NCBI GenBank assembly: GCA_900550935.1
Contig: URUD01000059.1
Span: forward strand, 1 to 14,384
DNA from: an uncultured Roseburia sp.
GTDB taxonomy: Bacteria > Bacillota > Clostridia > Lachnospirales > Lachnospiraceae
Reading direction: 5' to 3'
DNA length: 14,384 bases
Both the position numbers and the translations under genes were made by a program. The notes under the pieces were generated by a model, which was not told where the DNA came from, did not search any database, and worked only from the letters and a program-made list of their open reading frames with translations. Below, in pieces: positions 1 through 6,395 of this stretch. Positions within the stretch are counted from its first letter, which is position 1. Each line of letters starts with the position of its first letter.

Positions 1-141
1 TAAAATGAACACAGCTTCCCAAAGCACCAATCTGCCGAATTTTTGAAGCGTTGAGAATAGCAGTTTTACGAATAGAGGCACATAGAGTGCATAATTCAAA
101 ATAATAATTAGATGTATTACATCCCAAATCCCCAAAAACAT
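1..141 (-). CDS. Possible N-terminal part of a minus-strand hydrophobic ORF, running off the window
   Basis: Reading the minus strand from an ATG at 139-141 gives 47 codons without a stop up to the window edge. The peptide starts MFLGIWDVIHLIII and is hydrophobic, like the first membrane segment of a membrane protein. An in-frame stop lies three codons before the ATG, so no earlier start is possible. No Shine-Dalgarno sequence precedes the ATG, and the strand is T-rich, which by itself favours hydrophobic codons. The frame may therefore be open by chance. If real, it would be divergent from the hydrogenase-chemoreceptor gene and share its promoter region. No family is recognised. Confidence 0.22.
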   Translation of the reverse strand, partial: MFLGIWDVIHLIIILNYALYVPLFVKLLFSTLQKFGRLVLWEAVFIL

Positions 142-157
142 AGTAAATTAGTATCAA

Positions 158-175
158 TTGATAAAATTTTGACAA
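158..175. promoter_or_regulatory. Candidate Rex (NADH/NAD+ redox) operator
   Basis: The 18-bp palindrome TTGATAAAATTTTGACAA matches 12 of the 14 defined bases of the clostridial Rex consensus TTGTTAA-N4-TTAACAA, as I recall it. The flanking bases extend the symmetry to 157-176 (16 of 20 positions symmetric). It covers the whole -35 hexamer of the promoter at 169-197, where a bound repressor would block transcription. Rex is known to control fermentation and hydrogenase genes in Clostridia. The assignment here is inference from sequence and context. Confidence 0.5.
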
Positions 176-197
176 TAAACAAATTCCTTGCTATAAT
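169..197 (+). promoter_or_regulatory. Consensus extended -10 sigma-A promoter
   Basis: TTGACA at 169-174 and TATAAT at 192-197 are separated by exactly 17 bp. TGC directly before the -10 makes it an extended -10 (TGnTATAAT). Both hexamers are perfect consensus. Transcription should start near 204, leaving about 95 nt of leader before the ATG at 299. It must drive the hydrogenase-chemoreceptor gene, as no other gene lies between. Confidence 0.8.
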
Positions 198-252
198 TAC
201 AATATACGACAAAAACATACGAGGCTGGTTAAGATTGATAAAAAATTTTCGA

Positions 253-280
253 TAATTATTAGGAAATTAAAAAATAATTA
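253..280 (+). repeat. AT-rich 8-bp inverted repeat in the leader
   Basis: TAATTATT (253-260) is a perfect inverted repeat of AATAATTA (273-280), with a 12-nt loop. It ends just before the purine-rich ribosome site GTGGGGGA (about 282-289). The stem has no G-C pairs, so a stable RNA hairpin is doubtful. It may be a protein site or chance in AT-rich DNA. Confidence 0.3.
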
Positions 281-298
281 CAGTGGGGGACTTATACC

Positions 299-2215
299 AT
301 GGAAAAGCTGATTTTTACCAATGAAAACTGTATTGGATGTAACAAGTGTATCCGTACCTGCCCGGTGTTACTGGCAAACAACGCATCGGAAAGAGGAAGC
401 GTATCCATAGATACAGAGAAATGTATTGCCTGTGGGGCGTGCTTCGATTCCTGCACACATGATGCGAGAGATTATGTGGATGATACCGACCGTTTTTTTG
501 CAGACCTTGCATCAGGGAAAAAGATATCTGTCATATTAGCACCGGCGTTTCTGGCAAACTATCCGAACGAGTACAAACAGATCCTTGGCTATTTAAAACA
601 AAAGGGAGTCAACCATATCTGCAGTGTATCGTTTGGAGCAGATATCACGACATGGGCATATCTGAAATATATCACAGAGCATAATTTCATCGGTGGCATT
701 TCACAGCCGTGTCCGGCAATCGTAAATTATATTGAAAAATATATACCGGAGCTGCTTGGAAAACTGATGCCGGTTCACAGCCCAATGATGTGTACTGCAA
801 TCTATCTGAAAAAATATAAGAAAATATCCGATAACATCGCATTTATCAGTCCATGTATCGCAAAGAAGATCGAGATAGAAGATTCCAATGTTTCCGGGGT
901 AAATTATAATGTAACCTTTAAGAAGCTGATAGAGAAGATCGGGACCGAATATCGTTCCTGTGCACCATATGAGGACGAGCTGGAATACGGACTGGGAAGC
1001 ATTTATCCGATGCCGGGTGGATTAAAGGAAAATGTAGAGCATTTTCTTGGAAAAGAAAAGATGATACGTCAGGTAGAGGGCGAGCATGAGGCATACGAGT
1101 ATCTAAAAGAATACTTAAGACGGATCAATGCAAACAGGACGCTGCCATTTATGGTGGATATCTTAAACTGTGCGAGAGGATGTTTATACGGAACAGCTAC
1201 ACAGGAAGAGCGGCAGACGGATGAAGTGCTGTTTACGATCAATAAGATCAAGGCATCCAGTACGGTGGAGGAAACCGGAAAGGGCTTCCATAAAAATAAA
1301 TCCGTTAGTCCATGGGACGTTTCCTTAAAACCGGAGGAACGGTTACATAATCTGATGCAGGCGTTTTCCGGGCTTGACAGTAACGATTTCATCCGTAAAT
1401 ATTCAGACCGCGGGATCCAGACACTGGAACCATCTGAAAAACAGTATGACGAGATCTTTAGATCCATGTATAAGAATACAGAGGAAAAACGTCATCTGGA
1501 CTGTGAATCCTGTGGATATAAGACCTGCCGGGATATGGCAAAGGCAATCCATAACGGAGTCAATATCAAAGAAAACTGTGTACATTACTTAAAGGATGTT
1601 GCAGAAAATGATATGCAAAAACTTAGCGAGATCCGTGAAAAAGAGCAGCAGGAAGAAGAAGTCCACAAACAGGCACTTGCAGAGCTGACGGAGCAGTTCA
1701 TTACTTTAAGTGATAATATCAAAGAATTAAATGTGGCAAATGAGGCTTCTGCAAACGAGTCGACCAATCTGGCACAAGGCATTGAGACAATCTCGGATCT
1801 GTGCAACCAGTTGACAGACTCCATCGGTATTTTAGGCGAGTTTATGCAGATGTATCAGCAGAGCAACAAGGATATCGCCGGGATCGCGGGACAGACAAAC
1901 CTGCTTTCCTTAAACGCCAGCATCGAGGCAGCGCGGGCAGGAGATAAGGGAAGAGGATTTGCAGTCGTAGCTTCTGAGATCAGAAAGTTATCGGATGATA
2001 CCAAGACACTGATTACAGAAAATACCGAAAAGGCAGATGAGATTGTTCCAAGGATACAAGAGAGTATAGCGTATATTCAAAGCGTAGTAGAACATATCAA
2101 TGAGATGACCGAAAAGGTAGCGACGATCGCAGCCAATACGGAGGAGATCTCATCCCAGACAACACAGCTCTATGAGATGGCGGAAACAATTAAAGAGGAT
2201 GTAGAACAATTATAA
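299..2215 (+). CDS. Iron-hydrogenase-like sensor fused to a methyl-accepting chemotaxis signalling domain
   Basis: A 638-residue soluble protein with no membrane segment. Domains in order: a two-cluster ferredoxin region (Cys 11/14/17/21 and 42/45/48/52); an [FeFe]-hydrogenase large-subunit-like domain (about 75-320); a four-cysteine Fe-S module (Cys 402/405/410/427, spacing C-x2-C-x4-C-x16-C); then a long coiled coil (about 432-638) whose tip carries IEAARAG (542-548) and GRGFAVVASEIRKL, the hallmark of MCP hairpins that dock CheA/CheW. All four expected H-cluster cysteines are present (138, 185, 291, 295), and motif 2 keeps PC-x-AKK-x-E. In motif 1 the usual TSCCP reads SQPCP, so the proton-shuttling cysteine is proline. 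Motif 3 ends GCLYGTA rather than GGGQP. Family knowledge links such changes to low-turnover sensory hydrogenases. I infer a cytoplasmic H2 or redox sensor feeding chemotaxis. There is no C-terminal CheR-binding pentapeptide. GGGGGA lies about 9 nt before the ATG. Conversion of H2 is unproven. Confidence 0.9.
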   Translation: MEKLIFTNENCIGCNKCIRTCPVLLANNASERGSVSIDTEKCIACGACFDSCTHDARDYVDDTDRFFADLASGKKISVILAPAFLANYPNEYKQILGYLKQKGVNHICSVSFGADITTWAYLKYITEHNFIGGISQPCPAIVNYIEKYIPELLGKLMPVHSPMMCTAIYLKKYKKISDNIAFISPCIAKKIEIEDSNVSGVNYNVTFKKLIEKIGTEYRSCAPYEDELEYGLGSIYPMPGGLKENVEHFLGKEKMIRQVEGEHEAYEYLKEYLRRINANRTLPFMVDILNCARGCLYGTATQEERQTDEVLFTINKIKASSTVEETGKGFHKNKSVSPWDVSLKPEERLHNLMQAFSGLDSNDFIRKYSDRGIQTLEPSEKQYDEIFRSMYKNTEEKRHLDCESCGYKTCRDMAKAIHNGVNIKENCVHYLKDVAENDMQKLSEIREKEQQEEEVHKQALAELTEQFITLSDNIKELNVANEASANESTNLAQGIETISDLCNQLTDSIGILGEFMQMYQQSNKDIAGIAGQTNLLSLNASIEAARAGDKGRGFAVVASEIRKLSDDTKTLITENTEKADEIVPRIQESIAYIQSVVEHINEMTEKVATIAANTEEISSQTTQLYEMAETIKEDVEQL

Positions 2216-2216
2216 A

Positions 2217-2245
2217 GAGGGGGCAGCGTAAGCTGTCCCTTTAAA
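2217..2245 (+). terminator. Rho-independent terminator after the hydrogenase-chemoreceptor gene
   Basis: GGGGCAGC (2220-2227) pairs with GCTGTCCC (2232-2239), including one G-U pair, around a GTAA tetraloop. Further G-U/A-U pairs extend the stem outward. The following T-run is short (TTTAAAT), so termination may be partial. It starts two bases after the stop codon, so the upstream gene is probably monocistronic. Confidence 0.65.
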
Positions 2246-2260
2246 TATATGCAAGTTTGC

Positions 2261-2289
2261 TGGACAAGCAGAGTGTATCTTGCTATACT
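2261..2289 (+). promoter_or_regulatory. Extended -10 promoter of the amino acid transport operon
   Basis: TGGACA (2261-2266) and TATACT (2284-2289) are 17 bp apart, with TGC before the -10. Each hexamer differs from consensus by one base. The start would be near 2296, giving a ~35-nt leader, too short for a riboswitch. An 8-bp inverted repeat (ATGCAAGT at 2249-2256, ACTTGCAT at 2287-2294) brackets the promoter and overlaps the -10. Confidence 0.65.
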
Positions 2290-2330
2290 TGCATGTGTAA
2301 ATATGCAGGATTGGAGAATAGAAAAACAGC

Positions 2331-3857
2331 ATGAAAATGAAAATGAGAAAACCGCTGCAGCGATTTCTTATGATAGCACTGCTTGGGATCGGTCTGGCAG
2401 GCTTGATGGGATGCGGCGGTACAAAGGAAGAAGCAGAACAGAAGGAGATTGCAGGGGCAGCAGATTTAGAGGGCGCACGGATCGGTGTCCAGCTTGGAAC
2501 AACAGGCGATATCTATGTTTCTGACTATGAAGGGGACGAAGCCGGAACGACGGTCGAGCGTTACAACAAGGGAGCAGATGCGATCCAGGCATTGAAACTC
2601 GGAAAGATCGACTGCGTTGTCATTGATGAACAGCCGGGAATTGAGTTTGTAAAGCAAAACAGCAATATCCGTATTATCGACGAAGAGTTTTCACTGGAAG
2701 ATTATGCGTTCTGTGTAAGCAAAGAAAATACGGAACTGTTAGCGCAGATCAATACAGCAATCGAGAAATTGCAGGCAGATGGAACGATCGATAATATTAT
2801 AAAAAATTATATCGGAACCGAAGATGAAATCGGAGCATATCCTTATGTCAGCAAGGATGTGGCACGTACGAACGGAACCCTGATCATCGGAACGAATGCA
2901 GAGTTCCCACCTTATGAATACTATGAGAATAACCAGATCACCGGTATTGATATGGATATCATGCGTGCAGTCAGTGATGAACTTGGCATGGATATGCAGA
3001 TTGAGGATATGGCATTTGATTCGATCATTGCAGCCATTACATCAGGAAAAGTCAATGTAGGAGCATCCGGCTTTACCGTAACGGAGGACCGGAAAAAGAA
3101 TATCAATTTTACCGATACCTATATCACGACCAAACAGGTTATTATCGTGCGCGATGGTGGCAGCACTGGTGGTTACAGCTTAAAGGAGAAACTGTACGAT
3201 AACTTTGTGAAGGACAACCGTTATCTTTATATTGTAAAAGGTTTTGGAAATACACTGATCATTACATTATTTGCGGTAATGCTCGGTATTGTACTGGGAT
3301 TTTTGATCGCGATCGTAAGGACAAACCATGACAGAAATGGGAAACTTCCGATCTTAAACGCAGTCTGCAAGGTATATCTGACGGTAATACGAGGCACGCC
3401 TGTCATGATCCAGCTTTTGATCATCTATTATGTCATCCTTGCATCGGTAACGAATAAGATCGTGGTAGCAGCGATCGCCTTTGGACTGAACTCGGCAGCT
3501 TATGTCGCAGAGATCGTGCGTTCCGGTATCATGTCCGTTGATGTGGGACAGTTTGAGGCAGGAAGAAGCCTTGGTTTAAATTACAGTCAGACCATGCAGC
3601 TGATCATTCTGCCACAGGCGATCAAAAATATTTTGCCGGCACTCTTAAATGAGGTGATCAGTTTGCTGAAAGAGACTTCCATCAGTGGTTATATCGGATT
3701 AATGGATCTGACCAAGGGCGGAGATATTATCCGAAGCAACACTTATGAAGCATTTCTGCCATTGATCGCCGTTGCGATCATATATCTGGCATTTGTCATG
3801 CTTTTAAGTACATTTGTCAGCAAATTAGAGAGGAGATTACGCAGCAGTGAACGATAA
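2331..3857 (+). CDS. Polar amino acid ABC transporter, substrate-binding domain fused to permease
   Basis: A 508-residue protein importing a polar amino acid. A lipoprotein signal peptide ends in the lipobox LMGC (Cys28). Binding-protein sequence fills about 45-275, and a GlnP/HisM-type permease about 300-497, with an ABC-docking EAA loop near 404-430. The binding domain is in an unusual order. Residues 45-161 match the second half of a GlnH-type protein (IGVQLGTTGD, VVIDEQP, the final helix LQADGTIDNIIKNYI). Residues 183-274 match the first half (IIGTNAEFPPYEYYE, FDSIIAAITSGK, SGFTVTEDRKKNINF). Ligand residues from both lobes are present, including Arg254, expected to hold the carboxylate, and the GTTG and D99 positions. 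One circularly permuted domain, not two, therefore seems present. GGAG lies 14 nt before the ATG; starts at codons 3 or 5 are also possible. The next gene overlaps by 11 bp. The exact substrate is unknown. Confidence 0.9.
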   Translation: MKMKMRKPLQRFLMIALLGIGLAGLMGCGGTKEEAEQKEIAGAADLEGARIGVQLGTTGDIYVSDYEGDEAGTTVERYNKGADAIQALKLGKIDCVVIDEQPGIEFVKQNSNIRIIDEEFSLEDYAFCVSKENTELLAQINTAIEKLQADGTIDNIIKNYIGTEDEIGAYPYVSKDVARTNGTLIIGTNAEFPPYEYYENNQITGIDMDIMRAVSDELGMDMQIEDMAFDSIIAAITSGKVNVGASGFTVTEDRKKNINFTDTYITTKQVIIVRDGGSTGGYSLKEKLYDNFVKDNRYLYIVKGFGNTLIITLFAVMLGIVLGFLIAIVRTNHDRNGKLPILNAVCKVYLTVIRGTPVMIQLLIIYYVILASVTNKIVVAAIAFGLNSAAYVAEIVRSGIMSVDVGQFEAGRSLGLNYSQTMQLIILPQAIKNILPALLNEVISLLKETSISGYIGLMDLTKGGDIIRSNTYEAFLPLIAVAIIYLAFVMLLSTFVSKLERRLRSSER

Positions 3858-4587
3858 TACAACAATCTTAGAGGTGCGGGATTTACATAAATATTATGAG
3901 AAACAGGAAGTATTAAAAGGAATCAGCACGACCGTAAAAAAGGGGGATGTCATTGCGATCATCGGACCATCTGGATGTGGAAAATCAACGTTTCTCCGTT
4001 CTTTAAATCTTTTGGAAGTACCGACCAGAGGACAGATCCTTTTTGAGGGAACCGATATTACCGATAAAAAAACAGACATCAACCAGATGCGCCAGAAGAT
4101 CGGAATGGTATTCCAGCAGTTCAATCTGTTTCCGAATATGACCATCCGTCAGAATATCATGCTTGCACCGGTAAAATTAAAACTGATGACGAGCGAAGAA
4201 GCATCTGCAAAAGCAGAGGAACTGTTGGCACGTATCGGACTGCCTGATAAAGCGGAAGCATATCCGGCACAGCTTTCCGGCGGACAGAAACAGCGTATCG
4301 CCATTGTACGTTCCCTTGCAATGAATCCGGATGTCATACTCTTTGATGAGCCGACCTCGGCACTGGATCCTGAAATGGTAGGGGAAGTACTTCAGGTAAT
4401 GCGTGAACTTGCGGCAAGTGGAATGACAATGGTTGTAGTAACACATGAGATGGGATTTGCCAGAGAGGTGGCAAACCGGGTCATGTTCATTAATGAGGGC
4501 GTGATCGCAGAAGAAGGTACACCGGACGAGATCTTCCATGCACCGAAGAGTAAGAGACTGCAGGAATTTTTATCAAGAGTACTGTAA
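3847..4587 (+). CDS. glnQ: Polar amino acid ABC transporter ATP-binding protein (GlnQ-type)
   Basis: A 246-residue ATPase, the usual length for the GlnQ/HisP family, that powers uptake by the upstream binding/permease fusion. Walker A is GPSGCGKST (40-48), the Q-loop glutamine is Gln90, the signature is LSGGQ (143-147), Walker B is VILFDE (163-168) with the catalytic glutamate Glu168, and the switch histidine is His200. It starts with GTG and overlaps the end of the permease gene by 11 bp. AGGAG (3831-3835) sits 11 nt upstream, inside the permease coding region, so the two genes should be translationally coupled in stoichiometric amounts. The family is secure. The substrate (glutamine, another polar amino acid or cystine) is not shown by the sequence, so the symbol marks the family only. 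Confidence 0.93.
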   Translation: MNDNTTILEVRDLHKYYEKQEVLKGISTTVKKGDVIAIIGPSGCGKSTFLRSLNLLEVPTRGQILFEGTDITDKKTDINQMRQKIGMVFQQFNLFPNMTIRQNIMLAPVKLKLMTSEEASAKAEELLARIGLPDKAEAYPAQLSGGQKQRIAIVRSLAMNPDVILFDEPTSALDPEMVGEVLQVMRELAASGMTMVVVTHEMGFAREVANRVMFINEGVIAEEGTPDEIFHAPKSKRLQEFLSRVL

Positions 4588-4617
4588 AATATCAGAAAAT
4601 AAATATTGGAGAACAGG

Positions 4618-5937
4618 ATGAAAACAAAAGAAGCATCAGTAGAGAACATTTATACACTGGACGGAAAAGTGCCGGTGGGAAAGGCAATCCCGTTTGGATT
4701 GCAGCACATTCTTGCAATGTTTGTGGCAAATATCGCACCGATCATTATCGTAGCAGGGGCATGCGGGCTTAGTGCCAAAGAGAGCACCATGCTTATCCAG
4801 AGTGCAATGATCATTGCCGGGATCGGAACCTTGATCCAGCTTTTCCCAATCTGGCGGATCGGCTCCGGTCTTCCAATCGTAATGGGGATTAGTTTCACAT
4901 TTGTCTCGATTTTCTGTTATGTCGGACCGGCTTACGGATATCCGGCGATCGTCGGGGCAGTGTTAGTGGGCGGTATCATCGAGGGAATTTTAGGACTGTT
5001 TGCAAAATACTGGACGAAGATCATTACGCCGATCGTTGCGGCAAGCGTGGTAACGGCGATCGGATTTTCATTATTGTCTGTAGGTGCGGCATCGTTTGGA
5101 GGCGGCAGTGGAAATGAGAGTTTTGGTTCGGCAACGAACTGGATCTTAGGTACGATCACATTACTGTGCTGTATCTTATTTAATATTTTTGCAAAATCTT
5201 ATTGGAAACAGTTGTCCGTTCTGTTTGGACTGGTTGTGGGATATGTGGTTGCAGTCTGCATGGGAGTGGTGGATTTTTCAAGCCTGCAGGGAACTGCAGT
5301 AGTTGCACTGCCGTCCTTAATGCCATTTAAGCCGGAATTTAACAGTAATGCGATCCTTTCCGTGACGTTGATCTTTTTGGTATCTGCAACTGAAACGATC
5401 GGGGATACCTCAGCACTGGCATCTTCCGGGCTGGGACGTGATGTCACAGAGAAGGAGACATCCGGTTCCATTGCCTGTGATGGATTTATCAGTGCGCTTT
5501 CTTCAGTATTTGGCTGTCTGCCGATCACTTCGTTCAGTCAGAATGTCGGACTGGTAGCAATGACGAAAGTAGTAAACCTGTTTACGATCGCAACCGGAGC
5601 AATCATTATGATCCTTGCCGGAATTTTCCCGATTTTTGGGGCATTGCTTGCAACATTACCGGATGCCGTTTTAGGCGGATGTACGATCATGATGTTTGGT
5701 ACGATCGTCATCAGTGGATTGCAGATGATCAGCAAATGCGGCTACAGCCAGCGGAACATTACGATCGCCGCATTATCTTTAAGCGTGGGGATTGGATTTA
5801 CACAGGTGCCGGAGATTTTTGATATTTTTCCACAGATCATAAAAAATGTGTTTGCGGAAAACTGTGTTGCCGTTGTTTTTCTGGTAGCAGTCATTTTAAA
5901 TCTTGTATTGCCAAAAGAGGTTGAGGGAATAGAATAA
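4618..5937 (+). CDS. NCS2/NAT-family purine permease, probably xanthine or uric acid
   Basis: A 439-residue membrane protein of the nucleobase-ascorbate transporter family, a proton symporter for purines or uracil. Family marks: QH in helix 1 (Gln29-His30), ATETIGDTSA in helix 8 (Glu259), CDGF in helix 9 (Asp288) and the NAT signature SQNVGLVAMTKVVN (Gln308-Asn309) before helix 10. These correspond to the His, Glu, Asp and Gln/Asn substrate-site positions known from XanQ. I prefer the ATG at 4618, with GGAG at 4608-4611 six bases upstream. The frame is open to an in-frame TTG at 4606, but that codon overlaps the ribosome site. The 30-bp gap to the ATPase gene holds no promoter or terminator, so it is likely co-transcribed with the amino acid transporter. 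Xanthine or urate is favoured over uracil by resemblance to PbuX/XanQ. This is inference. Confidence 0.88.
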   Translation: MKTKEASVENIYTLDGKVPVGKAIPFGLQHILAMFVANIAPIIIVAGACGLSAKESTMLIQSAMIIAGIGTLIQLFPIWRIGSGLPIVMGISFTFVSIFCYVGPAYGYPAIVGAVLVGGIIEGILGLFAKYWTKIITPIVAASVVTAIGFSLLSVGAASFGGGSGNESFGSATNWILGTITLLCCILFNIFAKSYWKQLSVLFGLVVGYVVAVCMGVVDFSSLQGTAVVALPSLMPFKPEFNSNAILSVTLIFLVSATETIGDTSALASSGLGRDVTEKETSGSIACDGFISALSSVFGCLPITSFSQNVGLVAMTKVVNLFTIATGAIIMILAGIFPIFGALLATLPDAVLGGCTIMMFGTIVISGLQMISKCGYSQRNITIAALSLSVGIGFTQVPEIFDIFPQIIKNVFAENCVAVVFLVAVILNLVLPKEVEGIE

Positions 5938-5949
5938 ATCTGTTATGAT
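5921..5949 (+). promoter_or_regulatory. Extended -10 promoter for the thioesterase-ZIP pair
   Basis: TTGAGG (5921-5926), inside the end of the permease gene, and TATGAT (5944-5949) are 17 bp apart, with TGT before the -10 (TGn). The start would be near 5956, about 30 nt before the ATG at 5986. No terminator is visible after the permease, so read-through is also possible. Confidence 0.5.
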
Positions 5950-5985
5950 GAAGGCGAAAAAGGAACAGATCAGGAGGAAAAACAT

Positions 5986-6372
5986 ATGTTAGAAGCAGGG
6001 ATCAAAGGTCAGCAGACCATGACCGTAGCAAATGAAAATACAGCAGAAACCATGAAAAGCGGTACCTTAAAGGTATTTGCAACACCGGCAATGATCGCTT
6101 TAATGGAAGAGACTGCATGGAAGAGCGTTGCAGGAGGGTTAGAAGAGGGCATGGTAACCGTAGGGATCAGCTTAAATATCAAGCATCTGTCCGCATCACC
6201 GGTTGGAATGAAAATCACCTGTAATACGACACTGGTTGAGGTAGACGGAAGACGCCTTGTATTTGCAGTGGATGTAGAGGATGAAGCAGGAAAGATCGGA
6301 GAGGGGATTCACGAGCGTTTTATCGTGCCTTCTGATAAATTTCAGCAGAAAGCAGATGCAAAGTTAGGTTAA
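5986..6372 (+). CDS. FlK-like hotdog-fold acyl-CoA thioesterase
   Basis: A 128-residue single-domain hotdog protein resembling the fluoroacetyl-CoA thioesterase FlK family. The FlK catalytic set (Thr42, Glu50, His76, with Gly69 and Arg120, as I recall its numbering) maps with a constant offset of nine onto Thr33, Glu41, His67, Gly60 and Arg111 here. Thr33 sits in FATPAMIALMEE and His67 in NIKHLSASP. The lid Phe36 that gives FlK fluoroacetate selectivity falls on Thr27, so fluoroacetyl-CoA is not implied. A general housekeeping role clearing small acyl-CoAs is more likely, which is inference. A strong AGGAGG (5972-5977) lies 8 nt before the ATG. The ZIP transporter gene follows after 23 bp and probably shares its mRNA, though no metabolic link is obvious. 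Confidence 0.82.
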   Translation: MLEAGIKGQQTMTVANENTAETMKSGTLKVFATPAMIALMEETAWKSVAGGLEEGMVTVGISLNIKHLSASPVGMKITCNTTLVEVDGRRLVFAVDVEDEAGKIGEGIHERFIVPSDKFQQKADAKLG

Positions 6373-6395
6373 GGTAGAAATAAGGAGGGGCATTT

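Noticed and set aside
204..298. Possible riboswitch in the ~95-nt leader of the sensor gene
   Set aside because: The leader is nearly all A and T, with only one AT-only inverted repeat and no recognisable conserved riboswitch core or terminator.
2249..2524. A 91-codon + strand frame before the transporter fusion
   Set aside because: It begins inside the promoter region, overlaps the lipoprotein signal peptide in another frame, and has no ribosome site or domain.
4606..4617. TTG start that would add four residues to the NCS2 permease
   Set aside because: The TTG overlaps the GGAG that best serves the ATG at 4618, and no other ribosome site precedes it.
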